Of a stretch of DNA of 64,000 nt, positions 29,529 through 38,608 are shown in pieces. The DNA lies in assembly GCF_026341815.1 (NCBI RefSeq), contig NZ_JAPENX010000001.1:4588001-4652000 (forward strand), written 5' to 3'. Each line of letters opens with the position of its first letter. Positions within the stretch are counted from its first letter, which is position 1. Under the pieces are notes generated by a model, which was not told where the DNA came from, did no database searches, and saw nothing but the letters and a program-made list of their open reading frames with translations. Both the position numbers and the translations under genes were made by a program. This stretch comes from Streptomyces sp. NBC_00572 (GTDB lineage: Bacteria > Actinomycetota > Actinomycetes > Streptomycetales > Streptomycetaceae).

Positions 29529-30175
29529 TGGGTGCGATGGCAGATGTACGCCAGCGTGCCGAGCAGCAGTCGCGCCTGCGGCGGCGCGCCCGCCGTGTCC
29601 AGCGTCGGGGGCCGCAGCCACCGCACCGGACCGAGCCCGCCCAGGTCCGACGGGGGAGCGGTGACGTAACTCCCCGGCCCCAGACAGTGCAGATCCAGAT
29701 CGGCGTCGTCCCAGCCCATCCGGTAGAGGAGCTGCGGCAGCTCGGCCGCCGCCCCGGGCGCCACGAAGAACCGCGCCCGGCCGGTCGGTGTCGCGCACAC
29801 CGGGCCCAGCGGCAGCCCCATGCGCTCCAGCCGGACGAGCGCGCGGCGGCCCGCCGCCTCCGCGACCTCGATCACGTCGAAGGCCCTGCCCACCGGCAGC
29901 AGCAGCGCCGCGCCCGGGTACTCCGACCACGCCTTGGTCGCGTCGTCGAGGGCGACGCCGGCCGGGACCGGTTCCGCGAAGGAGAGGGGGTGCGCGCCCG
30001 GGGCCGTACACGCCGGATCCCCGCAGGAGCACTGGCCGGAGACGGCCCGCGCTCCGGGCACCACGTCCCAGCCCCACAGTCCTGTGTACTCGGCCACCGC
30101 TGTGCACTCCGTGGTGCGTACGCGGCGGCGTGCGCCGGACCGCATCTCACGAATGCCGCCGATCGTGAAACCCAT
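29522..30175 (-). CDS. Prim-Pol (AEP) domain-like protein
   Basis: A 217-residue protein similar to the N-terminal bifunctional primase/polymerase domain of the archaeo-eukaryotic primase superfamily. Family features are the cysteine-rich CSCGDPACTAPGAHPLSFA, WSEYPGAALLLPVGRAFDVIEV and a C-terminal HCLGPGSYVTAPPS. The acidic catalytic pair appears as D-V-I-E rather than the usual DxD, so activity is doubtful. It is free-standing with no helicase beside it, divergent from nsdA. A repair or regulatory role would be a guess. Confidence 0.75.
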   Translation of the reverse strand: MGFTIGGIREMRSGARRRVRTTECTAVAEYTGLWGWDVVPGARAVSGQCSCGDPACTAPGAHPLSFAEPVPAGVALDDATKAWSEYPGAALLLPVGRAFDVIEVAEAAGRRALVRLERMGLPLGPVCATPTGRARFFVAPGAAAELPQLLYRMGWDDADLDLHCLGPGSYVTAPPSDLGGLGPVRWLRPPTLDTAGAPPQARLLLGTLAYICHRTHF

Positions 30176-30601
30176 GCCCCCTCCAACGGGTCGAGCGCGC
30201 CGGTGGTTACGACCCGGAGCACCGTCGTCACCCTTCGTCACGGGTTCGTCGCCGAATGTGGCGCGCGGTCGTGCGCGGGGTGGTGCGGGCCGGTGCGCGC
30301 GCCTCTCCGCGCCTCCGTCCGCCGACTCCGGTTCGTCGCATGTCAAGTGAATCGCGTTCCACGCGCGGCGAGTTCATTCGAAGGGGTGGCGAATGGTGGC
30401 GTTTCTTGAATCGCCCTCGTGGACGGGTGATCGTAGGATTACTTTCGGTACTCGAACCCCGGGGCCGCTTGCGCACGCGGGTATGCCGGAGGCAAGCCGG
30501 TTTCCAGTTCGAAGGTGCGCGAACACAGGACGGGTGCCGCGAGACACGGCATTCTGATAGGGGTTCGCACGACAGGCAATCAGGTGGATGGGGGCGTTCC
30601 A
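30176..30601. other. 426-bp divergent regulatory region between the Prim-Pol gene and nsdA
   Basis: No gene seen. The TTCGAAGG octamer occurs twice (near 30378 and 30508). TAGGAT (30434-30439) looks like a -10 but lacks a well-spaced -35. The stretch 30395-30450 is locally AT-rich and is the likeliest site for the nsdA promoter. Confidence 0.4.
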
Positions 30602-32077
30602 GTGGGCGGCAACGGCGCAGACGGTACGACTGCCGGCAAGCGCCCGAACGAGCAGCTGGGCTCGTGGTTCGTGCGCAGCGGCTGGTCCAAGGGCGAACTC
30701 GCGCGCCAGGTGAACCGCCGGGCGCGCCAGATGGGCGCGCACCACATCTCCACCGACACCTCGCGCGTGCGCCGCTGGCTCGACGGCGAGCAGCCCCGCG
30801 AGCCCATCCCGCGCATCCTCTCCGAGCTGTTCTCCGAGCGCTTCGGCTCCGTCGTCGCCATCGAGGACCTCGGACTGCGCACCGCCCACCAGTCGCCCTC
30901 CGTCTCCGGCGTCGACCTGCCCTGGGCCGGACCGCAGACGGTCGCCCTGCTCAGCGAGTTCTCCCGCAGCGACCTCATGCTCGCCCGCCGCGGCTTCCTC
31001 GGCTCGTCCCTGTCGCTCGCCGCGGGACCCGCCCTCATCGAACCGATGCAGCGCTGGCTCGTCCCCATCCCCGTCGGCGACGCCGAGCGCCCCGACCCGC
31101 TCGCCGAGGCCCGCCGCCCCAACCGGCTCTCCGAGATCGAACTCGACCTCCTCGAATCCACCACCGCCATGTTCCGCAAGTGGGACGCCCAGTGCGGCGG
31201 CGGACTGCGCCGCAAGGCCGTCGTCGGCCAGCTCCACGAGGTCACCGACCTCCTCCAGGAGCCCCAGCCCTTCGCCACGGCCAAGCGCCTCTTCACCTGC
31301 GCCGCCGAACTCGCCGAACTCGCCGGCTGGATGAGCTACGACGTGGGCCTCCAGCCCACCGCCCAGAAGTACTTCGTGCTCGCCCTGCACGCCGCCAAGG
31401 AAGCCGGCGACAAGCCCCTCGGCTCGTACATCCTGTCCTCGATGAGCCGCCAGATGATCCACCTCGGCCGGCCCGACGACGCCCTCGAACTCATCCACCT
31501 CGCCCAGTACGGCAGTCGGGACTGCGCCACCCCGCGCACCCAGGCCATGCTGTATGCGATGGAGGCCCGCGCCTACGCCAACATGGGCCAGCCCTCCAAG
31601 TGCAAGCGGGCCGTCCGGATGGCCGAGGACACCTTCGCCGACGTCGGCCTCGACGGCGAGCCCGAGCCCGACTGGATCGGCTTCTTCTCCGAGGCCGAAC
31701 TCAACGGCGAGAACTCCCACTCCTACCGCGACCTCGCCTACGTCGCCGGGCGCTCCCCGACGTACGCCTCGCTCGCCGAGCCCGTCATGGAGCGGGCCGT
31801 CGAGCTCTTCGAGAAGGACCCCGACCACCAGCGGTCCTACGCGCTCAACCTCATCGGCATGGCCACCGTCCACCTCCTCAAGCGCGAGCCCGAGCAGTCC
31901 GTCGTCCTCGCCGAGAAGGCCCTGGGAGTCGCCCGCAGCATCCGCTCCGAGCGGGTCAACACCCGACTCCGCAAGACCGTCGACCATGCCGCCCGCAACT
32001 ACAGCGACGTCGCCGAGGTCGTCCAGCTCACCGACCGGCTCACCCAGCTGCTCCCCGAGGCCGCCGAAGCGGTCTGA
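30602..32077 (+). CDS. nsdA: NsdA, TPR-type negative regulator of differentiation and antibiotic production
   Basis: A 491-residue protein. The N-terminal NEQLGSWFVRSGWSKGELARQ and the following RRWLDGEQPREPIPRILSEL form an XRE-like helix-turn-helix. LMLARRGFLGSSLSLAAG is a conserved middle segment, and the remainder is alpha-helical TPR-like repeats. This is the arrangement of Streptomyces NsdA, whose loss raises sporulation and antibiotic production. The gene also lies next to amtB-glnK-glnD, as in S. coelicolor. GTG at 30602 is preferred; GTG at 30584 is in frame and possible. Confidence 0.88.
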   Translation: MGGNGADGTTAGKRPNEQLGSWFVRSGWSKGELARQVNRRARQMGAHHISTDTSRVRRWLDGEQPREPIPRILSELFSERFGSVVAIEDLGLRTAHQSPSVSGVDLPWAGPQTVALLSEFSRSDLMLARRGFLGSSLSLAAGPALIEPMQRWLVPIPVGDAERPDPLAEARRPNRLSEIELDLLESTTAMFRKWDAQCGGGLRRKAVVGQLHEVTDLLQEPQPFATAKRLFTCAAELAELAGWMSYDVGLQPTAQKYFVLALHAAKEAGDKPLGSYILSSMSRQMIHLGRPDDALELIHLAQYGSRDCATPRTQAMLYAMEARAYANMGQPSKCKRAVRMAEDTFADVGLDGEPEPDWIGFFSEAELNGENSHSYRDLAYVAGRSPTYASLAEPVMERAVELFEKDPDHQRSYALNLIGMATVHLLKREPEQSVVLAEKALGVARSIRSERVNTRLRKTVDHAARNYSDVAEVVQLTDRLTQLLPEAAEAV

Positions 32078-32190
32078 CCCCACCCGGCGCCCACGCGCCC
32101 CCGCACTCCGGCCGCGCCGGACGTCCCGTACTGCCCGACTCGGCTCCCCCGCCGCAAGGTCACACGGACGCCAGGCGCGGCCGGTTCTCA

Positions 32191-32291
32191 TGTGCCGTGG
32201 ACGCCGGGCCGAGCCGGTCCACGTGCGCCACGGGCGCCGGGCCGAACCAGTGCTCGTGTACCACGGGCGCCGGGACCCAGCCGGCTTTTCG
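32191..32291. repeat. 33-bp tandem repeat downstream of nsdA
   Basis: Units at 32191, 32224 and 32257 share a TGYRCCRYGGRCGCCGGG core and then diverge; the third is slightly longer. Partial copies flank the array on both sides. Confidence 0.75.
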
Positions 32292-32394
32292 TCTGCCGTG
32301 GACGCGGACGCGGACGCGGACACGGGCGCAAGCCGCCCTGCCCTGCGCCACGGCCTCCGGTCAGCCCCGTATCTCCTGCGCGGAGGACCCGGGC

Positions 32395-32486
32395 GTTACC
32401 TCGTCGTGACACGGCCGTTCACGGTCGCGTAACACGCCCCACCCCTTCGTCACCGCTCGGAAACATCGAGCGGCATCGGCGGAAAC
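32395..32486 (+). promoter_or_regulatory. GlnR-type boxes in the amtB promoter
   Basis: GTCAC (32449) - N6 - GAAAC (32460), then GAAAC again at 32482, fit the streptomycete GlnR pattern gTnAC-N6-GaAAC repeated every 11 bp; the third pentamer (32471) is degenerate. A second 11-bp series lies upstream: GTTAC 32395, GTGAC 32406, GTTCA 32417, CGTAA 32428. GlnR activates amtB-glnK-glnD under nitrogen limitation in S. coelicolor. Confidence 0.75.
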
Positions 32487-32590
32487 CGCCCTGCGCGAAT
32501 CTCTGGGCCATAACCGGCCACCCCTCACGGCCGCAGCCGCTCTCCGGCCCCGCCCCCGCACAGGCCGCATTCGACGACGAGGAGACGCCG

Positions 32591-33937
32591 ATGGCACCAG
32601 CCATCACGACCCTGGCAGCAGACGCCCCCGAGCTGTCCGCCGCCAACACCGGGTTCATGCTCATCTGCTCCGCCCTGGTCATGCTGATGACCCCGGCACT
32701 CGCCTTCTTCTACGGAGGCATGGTCCGCGTCAAGTCCACCCTCAACATGCTGATGATGAGCTTCATCAGCCTCGGGATCGTCACGATCCTCTGGGTGCTC
32801 TTCGGCTTCAGCCTCGCGTTCGGCACCGACTCCGGCTCGATCATCGGCTGGTCCTCCGACTACGTCGGCCTCAGCGGCATCGGCGTCACCGAGCTGTGGG
32901 ACGGCTACACCATCCCGGTGTACGTCTTCGCCGTCTTCCAGCTGATGTTCGCCATCCTCACCCCGGCCCTGATCAGCGGCGCCCTCGCCGACCGCGTCAA
33001 GTTCACCGCCTGGGCCCTCTTCATCACCCTCTGGGTCACCGTCGTCTACTTCCCCGTCGCCCACTGGGTCTGGGGCGCGGGCGGCTGGCTCTTCGAGATG
33101 GGCGTCATCGACTTCGCCGGCGGAACGGCGGTCCACATCAACGCCGGCGCCGCCGCCCTCGGCGTCATCCTCGTCATCGGCAAGCGCGTCGGCTTCAAGA
33201 AGGACCCGATGCGCCCGCACAGCCTCCCGCTGGTCATGCTGGGCGCCGGTCTCCTCTGGTTCGGCTGGTTCGGCTTCAACGCCGGATCCTGGCTCGGCAA
33301 CGACGACGGCGTCGGCGCCGTGATGTTCGTCAACACCCAGGTCGCCACCGCCGCCGCGATGCTCGCCTGGCTCGCGTACGAGAAGATCCGCCACGGCTCC
33401 TTCACCACCCTCGGCGCGGCCTCCGGCGCCGTCGCCGGCCTCGTCGCCATCACCCCGTCCGGCGGCGCCGTCAGCCCGCTCGGCGCCATCGCCATCGGCG
33501 TCATCGCCGGCCTCCTCTGCGCCATGGCCGTCGGACTCAAGTACAAGTTCGGCTACGACGACTCCCTCGACGTCATCGGCGTCCACCTCGTCGGCGGTGT
33601 CCTCGGCTCCCTCCTCGTCGGCCTCTTCGCCACCGGCGGCGTCCAGTCCGACGCCAAGGGCCTCTTCTACGGCGGCGGTCTCGACCAGCTCGGCAAGCAG
33701 GCCGTCGGCGTCTTCGCCGTTCTCGCCTACTCTCTGATCGCCTCCGCGATCCTCGCGCTGATCATCGACAAGACGATGGGCATGAGGGTCAGCGAGGACG
33801 ACGAGGTCTCCGGCATCGACCAGGTCGAGCACGCCGAGACCGCGTACGACTTCAGCGGAGCCGGCGGCGGCGCGTCCTCGCGCTCCACCGCCGTCGCCGC
33901 CCCGGCCGTCACGGAGAACAAGAAGGTGGACGCATGA
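32591..33937 (+). CDS. amtB: Ammonium transporter
   Basis: A 448-residue Amt/Mep/Rh channel with about 11 membrane helices. Signatures are NTGFMLICSALVMLMTPALAFFYGGMVR at the start (first helix pair), AHWVWGAGGWLFEMGVIDFAGG, the pore region GGTAVHINAGAAAL and WFGWFGFNAGS. The basic C-terminal tail is followed by an Ala/Ser-rich extension. It takes up ammonium when nitrogen is scarce and is gated by GlnK. The ATG follows GAGGAGA. It overlaps glnK by four bases. Confidence 0.96.
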   Translation: MAPAITTLAADAPELSAANTGFMLICSALVMLMTPALAFFYGGMVRVKSTLNMLMMSFISLGIVTILWVLFGFSLAFGTDSGSIIGWSSDYVGLSGIGVTELWDGYTIPVYVFAVFQLMFAILTPALISGALADRVKFTAWALFITLWVTVVYFPVAHWVWGAGGWLFEMGVIDFAGGTAVHINAGAAALGVILVIGKRVGFKKDPMRPHSLPLVMLGAGLLWFGWFGFNAGSWLGNDDGVGAVMFVNTQVATAAAMLAWLAYEKIRHGSFTTLGAASGAVAGLVAITPSGGAVSPLGAIAIGVIAGLLCAMAVGLKYKFGYDDSLDVIGVHLVGGVLGSLLVGLFATGGVQSDAKGLFYGGGLDQLGKQAVGVFAVLAYSLIASAILALIIDKTMGMRVSEDDEVSGIDQVEHAETAYDFSGAGGGASSRSTAVAAPAVTENKKVDA

Positions 33938-34272
33938 AGCTCATCACCGCGGTCGTGAAGCCGCACCGGCTCGACGAGATCAAGGAGGCCCTCCAGGCGT
34001 TCGGCGTCCAGGGCCTCACCGTCACCGAGGCCAGCGGCTACGGCCGCCAGCGCGGCCACACCGAGGTCTACCGGGGCGCCGAGTACACCGTCGACCTGGT
34101 CCCCAAGATCCGCATCGAGGTCCTCGTCGAGGACGAGGACGCCGAACAGCTCATCGACGTCGTCGTGAAGGCCGCCCGAACCGGCAAGATCGGAGACGGC
34201 AAGGTGTGGAGCGTGCCGGTCGAGACCGCCGTACGCGTCCGCACCGGCGAACGCGGTCCGGACGCCCTGTAG
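33934..34272 (+). CDS. glnK: PII nitrogen signal protein GlnK
   Basis: A 112-residue trimeric PII protein. MKLITAVVKPHRLDEIKEAL begins it. The T-loop GRQRGHTEVYRGAEYTVD carries the modifiable Tyr51, and KIGDGKVWSVPVETAVRVRTGERG binds nucleotide and 2-oxoglutarate. In streptomycetes GlnD adenylylates Tyr51. The start overlaps the amtB stop, matching its role in controlling the channel. Confidence 0.97.
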   Translation: MKLITAVVKPHRLDEIKEALQAFGVQGLTVTEASGYGRQRGHTEVYRGAEYTVDLVPKIRIEVLVEDEDAEQLIDVVVKAARTGKIGDGKVWSVPVETAVRVRTGERGPDAL

Positions 34273-34314
34273 CCGGCGGTCCGGACGCACCGTAAGCAAC
34301 GAAGGAGCCGCCGG

Positions 34315-36798
34315 GTGACGAGCCTCGAAGTCAACGAAGAGACCGAAGATTCGGGACCCGGCGGTTACGCGGCGGCCCGGCTGCTCCTCCTCCACGAGAA
34401 GGAGCGGTCCGGGCCGCCGCGCCGTGCCGCCCTCGCCCGGCTCACCGACGAATGGCTGGCCGCGCTCTTCACGGCCGCCGCACCACCCCGCGGGGTCGCC
34501 CTCGTCGCCGTCGGCGGCTACGGCCGCGCCGAACTCTCCCCCCGCAGCGACCTCGACCTCCTCCTGCTCCACGACGGCAGCGCCGACAAGGCCGCCGTCG
34601 CCGCCCTCGCCGACCGGCTCTGGTACCCCGTCTGGGACCTCGGGCTCGCCCTCGACCACTCCGTCCGCACCCCCGCCGAAGCCCGCGCCACCGCCGCCGA
34701 CGACCTCAAGGTCCACCTCGGGCTCCTCGACGCCCGGCCCCTCGCCGGAGACCACGGACTCGTCGCCGCCCTGCGCACCACCGTCCTCGCCGACTGGCGC
34801 AACCAGGCCCCCAAACGGCTCCCCGAACTCGACGAACTCTGCCGCGAGCGCGCCGAACGCATGGGCGAACTGCAGTACCTCCTCGAACCCGACCTCAAAG
34901 AGGCCAGAGGCGGACTCCGCGACGCCCAGGCCCTCCGCGCCGTCGCCGCCTCCTGGCTCGCCGACGCCCCCCGCGAAGGCCTCGACAGCGCCCGCCGCCG
35001 CCTCCTCGACGCCCGCGACGCCCTCCACCTCACCACCGGCCGCGCCACCGACCGGCTCGCCCTCCAGGAACAGGACGCCGTCGCCGCCGAACTCGGCCTC
35101 CTCGACGCCGACACCCTGCTCCGCGAGGTCTACGAGGCCGCCCGGACCATCTCGTACGCCACCGACGTCACCTGGCGCGAGGTCAACCGCGTCCTCAAGG
35201 CCCGCTCCGCCCGGCCCCGCCTGCGCGCCCTCCTCGGCGGCCGGGCCGGCGCCGGGCGGGCCGGTGCGGGCCGGACCGCCACCGGAAAACCGCCCGTCGA
35301 ACGCACCCCGCTCGCCGAAGGCGTCGTCGAGATGGACGGCGAGGTCGTCCTCGCCCGCACCGCCCGGCCCGAACGCGACCCCGTCCTGCCCCTGCGGGCC
35401 GCCGCCGCGGCCGCCCAGTCCGCCCTCCCGATCTCCCTGCACGCCGTACGCCGCCTCGCCGCCACCGCCAAACCCCTCCCCGTGCCCTGGCCCGCCGAGG
35501 CCCGCGAAGAACTCGTCACCCTGCTCGGCGCCGGCGAGGCCACCGTCCCCGTCTGGGAAGCCCTCGAAGCCGAAGGACTCATCACCCAGCTGCTCCCCGA
35601 CTGGGAACGCGTCCGCTGCCGCCCCCAGCGCAACCCCGTCCACACCTGGACCGTCGACCGCCACCTCGTCGAGACCGCCGTACGCGCCTCCTCGCTCACC
35701 CGCCGCGTGGGCCGCCCCGACCTCCTCCTCGTCGCCGCACTCCTCCACGACATCGGCAAGGGCTGGCCCGGCGACCACTCCGTCGCCGGCGAGACCATCG
35801 CCCGCGACCTCGCCACCCGCATCGGCTTCGACCGCACCGACGTCACCACCCTCGCCACCGCCGTCCGCCACCACCTGCTCCTCGTCGAGACCGCCACCCG
35901 CCGCGACCTCGACGACCCCGCCACCGTCCGCGCCGTCGCCACCGCCGTCGGCACCGTCGGCACCCTCGAACTCCTGCACGCCCTCACCGAGGCCGACGCC
36001 CTCGCCACCGGACCCGCCGCCTGGTCCTCCTGGCGCGCCTCGCTCGTCGCCGACCTGGTCAAACGGGTCGCCGGCGTCCTCGCGGGGGAGGCCCCGCCCG
36101 ACCCCGAGGCCGCCGCCCCCAGCGCCGAACAGGAACGACTCGCCATCGAGGCCCTGCGCACCGGCGAACCCGTCCTCGCCCTCCACACCGAACCGGTCGC
36201 GGCGGAACCCGAGGAACCCGAACCCGTCGGCGTCGAACTCGTCATCGCCCTGCCCGACCAGCCCGGCGTCCTCCCCGCCGTCGCCGGCGTCCTCGCCCTG
36301 CACCGGCTCACCGTCCGCGCCGCCGACCTGCGCGCCGTCGAGCTCCCCACCGGACTCGGCACCGGCTCGGGACCCGTCCTCGTCCTCGACTGGCGGGTCG
36401 CCGCCGAATACGGCTCCCTCCCCGAGGCCGCCCGGCTCCGCGCCGACCTCGTCCGCGCCCTCGACGGCTCCCTCGACATCCCCGCCCGCCTCGCCGAACG
36501 CGAAGCCGCCTACCCCCGCCGGCGCGGCCTCACCGCCCCACCGCCCCGCGTCACCGTCGCCGCCGCGGACTCCCGCCTCGCCACCGTCATCGAGGTCCGC
36601 GCCCAGGACGCCCCCGGCCTCCTCCACCGCATCGGCCGCGCCCTGGAGGGAGCGGCGGTACGGGTACGGAGCGCGCACGTGTCCACGCTCGGCGCCAACG
36701 CCGTCGACACCCTGTACGTGACCCGCCCCGACGGCTCGCTGCTGCCGGACGAGGAGGCGATCGACCTGGCCCGGACCCTGGAGTCGGCGCTCCGCTGA
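34315..36798 (+). CDS. glnD: PII (adenylyl/uridylyl)transferase GlnD
   Basis: An 827-residue enzyme that modifies and de-modifies GlnK. Domains in order: nucleotidyltransferase with VAVGGYGRAELSPRSDLDLL (about residues 61-80), a helical GlnD_UR region, an HD phosphohydrolase domain with VAALLHDIGKGWPGDHS (about 472-490), and two C-terminal ACT domains (ELVIALPDQPGVLPAVAGVL and VIEVRAQDAPGLLHRIGRAL) that sense glutamine. The GTG follows GAAGGAG. It is third in the amtB-glnK-glnD operon; by analogy the modification in this genus is adenylylation. Confidence 0.95.
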   Translation: MTSLEVNEETEDSGPGGYAAARLLLLHEKERSGPPRRAALARLTDEWLAALFTAAAPPRGVALVAVGGYGRAELSPRSDLDLLLLHDGSADKAAVAALADRLWYPVWDLGLALDHSVRTPAEARATAADDLKVHLGLLDARPLAGDHGLVAALRTTVLADWRNQAPKRLPELDELCRERAERMGELQYLLEPDLKEARGGLRDAQALRAVAASWLADAPREGLDSARRRLLDARDALHLTTGRATDRLALQEQDAVAAELGLLDADTLLREVYEAARTISYATDVTWREVNRVLKARSARPRLRALLGGRAGAGRAGAGRTATGKPPVERTPLAEGVVEMDGEVVLARTARPERDPVLPLRAAAAAAQSALPISLHAVRRLAATAKPLPVPWPAEAREELVTLLGAGEATVPVWEALEAEGLITQLLPDWERVRCRPQRNPVHTWTVDRHLVETAVRASSLTRRVGRPDLLLVAALLHDIGKGWPGDHSVAGETIARDLATRIGFDRTDVTTLATAVRHHLLLVETATRRDLDDPATVRAVATAVGTVGTLELLHALTEADALATGPAAWSSWRASLVADLVKRVAGVLAGEAPPDPEAAAPSAEQERLAIEALRTGEPVLALHTEPVAAEPEEPEPVGVELVIALPDQPGVLPAVAGVLALHRLTVRAADLRAVELPTGLGTGSGPVLVLDWRVAAEYGSLPEAARLRADLVRALDGSLDIPARLAEREAAYPRRRGLTAPPPRVTVAAADSRLATVIEVRAQDAPGLLHRIGRALEGAAVRVRSAHVSTLGANAVDTLYVTRPDGSLLPDEEAIDLARTLESALR

Positions 36799-36916
36799 TC
36801 CGTGGTTCACACCGCTCCCGCGCGCCGGATTCGGCGGGCGGGGGCACACACTTCGAGCGGCCCGATACCCTGGAGGGCAATCCGACCGCCCCCGACACCG
36901 AGGATCCGCGACCGCC

Positions 36917-38470
36917 GTGTTCGATACCCTCTCCGACCGCCTTGCAGCGACCTTCAAGAACCTCCGCGGCAAGGGCCGTCTGTCCGAGGCGGACATCGAC
37001 GCCACCGCGCGCGAAATCCGTATCGCGCTGCTCGAAGCGGATGTCGCCCTGCCGGTCGTCCGGTCCTTCATCAAGCAGGTCAAGGAGCGCGCCCTCGGCA
37101 TCGAGGTCTCGCAGGCCCTGAACCCGGCCCAGCAGGTCATCAAGATCGTCAACGAGGAGCTCGTCGGCATCCTCGGTGGCGAGACCCGCCGCCTGCGGTT
37201 CGCCAAGACCGCCCCCACCGTGATCATGCTCGCCGGTCTCCAGGGTGCCGGTAAGACCACCCTCGCCGGAAAGCTCGGCCTCTGGCTCAAGGGCCAGGGC
37301 CACTCCCCGCTGCTCGTCGCCTGCGACCTCCAGCGCCCCAACGCCGTCACCCAGCTCGGCGTCGTCGCCGAGCGCGCCGGCGTGGCCTTCTACGGCCCGC
37401 AGCCGGGCAACGGCGTCGGTGACCCGGTCCAGGTCGCGAAGGACTCCATCGAGTTCGCGCGGACCAAGATGTACGACGTCGTCATCGTCGACACCGCCGG
37501 CCGCCTCGGCATCGACCAGGAGCTGATGCAGCAGGCCGCGGACATCCGCGACGCCGTCAGCCCCGACGAGGTCCTCTTCGTCGTCGACGCCATGATCGGT
37601 CAGGACGCGGTCAACACCGCCGAGGCCTTCCGCGACGGCGTCGGCTTCGACGGTGTCGTGCTCTCCAAGCTCGACGGCGACGCCCGCGGTGGTGCCGCGC
37701 TCTCCATCGCGCACGTCACCGGCAAGCAGATCATGTTCGCCTCCAACGGCGAGAAGCTGGACGAGTTCGACGCGTTCCACCCGGACCGCATGGCGTCCCG
37801 CATCCTCGGCATGGGCGACATGCTCTCCCTCATCGAGAAGGCCCAGCAGACCTTCGACGAGGAAGAGGCCGCCAAGATGGCCTCGAAGCTCGCGTCGAAG
37901 AAGGGCCAGGACTTCACGCTCGACGACTTCCTGGCGCAGATGGAGCAGGTCCGCAAGATGGGCTCCATCTCCAAGCTCCTCGGCATGCTCCCGGGCATGG
38001 GCCAGATGAAGGAGCAGATCGCCAACATCGACGAGAAGGATGTCGACCGCACGGCCGCCATCATCAAGTCGATGACCCCGGGCGAGCGCCACGACCCGAC
38101 CATCATCAACGGCTCGCGCCGCGCCCGTATCGCCAAGGGCTCCGGCGTCGAGGTCAGCGCCGTCAAGGGCCTCGTCGAGCGGTTCTTCGAAGCCCGCAAG
38201 ATGATGTCCCGCATGGCCCAGGGCGGCGGCCTCCCCGGCATGCCGGGCATGCCCGGCATGGGCGGCGGCCCCGGCCGGCAGAAGAAGCAGATCAAGCAGG
38301 CCAAGGGCAAGCGCAAGAGCGGCAACCCGATGAAGCGGAAGGCCGACGAGCAGGCCGCAGCCGAGCGCCGCGACCAGGCACAGCAGGGCGGTGCGTTCGG
38401 CCTCCCGGCGCCGGGCCAGACCCCGAAGGACTTCGAGCTCCCGGAGGAGTTCAAGAAGTTCATGGGCTGA
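36917..38470 (+). CDS. ffh: Signal recognition particle protein Ffh
   Basis: A 517-residue SRP GTPase. The N domain is FDTLSDRLAATFKNLRGKGR; the G domain has LAGLQGAGKTTLAGKLG (about 105-121), DTAGRLGIDQEL and SKLDGDARGGAALS. The M domain contains FEARKMMSRMAQGG and a methionine/glycine-rich PGMPGMPGMGG stretch that binds signal peptides and 4.5S RNA. A basic tail follows. With ftsY in the same window the SRP pathway is complete apart from its RNA. Confidence 0.96.
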   Translation: MFDTLSDRLAATFKNLRGKGRLSEADIDATAREIRIALLEADVALPVVRSFIKQVKERALGIEVSQALNPAQQVIKIVNEELVGILGGETRRLRFAKTAPTVIMLAGLQGAGKTTLAGKLGLWLKGQGHSPLLVACDLQRPNAVTQLGVVAERAGVAFYGPQPGNGVGDPVQVAKDSIEFARTKMYDVVIVDTAGRLGIDQELMQQAADIRDAVSPDEVLFVVDAMIGQDAVNTAEAFRDGVGFDGVVLSKLDGDARGGAALSIAHVTGKQIMFASNGEKLDEFDAFHPDRMASRILGMGDMLSLIEKAQQTFDEEEAAKMASKLASKKGQDFTLDDFLAQMEQVRKMGSISKLLGMLPGMGQMKEQIANIDEKDVDRTAAIIKSMTPGERHDPTIINGSRRARIAKGSGVEVSAVKGLVERFFEARKMMSRMAQGGGLPGMPGMPGMGGGPGRQKKQIKQAKGKRKSGNPMKRKADEQAAAERRDQAQQGGAFGLPAPGQTPKDFELPEEFKKFMG

Positions 38471-38482
38471 CACCCATCGGAC

Positions 38483-38533
38483 GGTGAAGAGGGGCCCGAG
38501 GCGGTACGAAACCGCCCCGGGCCCCTTTTCACC
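38483..38533 (+). terminator. Terminator after ffh
   Basis: A long stem of about 23 bp with a single mismatch (38499 against 38517) and a 5-base loop begins 12 bases after the stop; the right arm contains TTTT (38526-38529). Confidence 0.9.
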
Positions 38534-38608
38534 CCTCCGGACCGCCCGCGATGCCGGGTTCGTCCCGCTCTTCGATACTGGGGCCACAGCCGCCCCGAGG
38601 AGAGCCAC

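Larger units (their letters stand above)
32078..32590 (+). other. 513-bp gap between nsdA and amtB
   Basis: No gene seen. It holds a 33-bp tandem repeat (32191-32291) followed by GACGCG triplet-like repeats to about 32320, and then the nitrogen-regulator boxes before amtB. The repeat has strong three-base periodicity but no start codon with a ribosome-binding site. Confidence 0.5.

Noticed and set aside
32191..32330. Repeat array downstream of nsdA considered as a CRISPR or a small coding gene.
   Set aside because: Units are directly adjacent with no spacers, are imperfect, and no start codon with a ribosome-binding site opens a frame through them.
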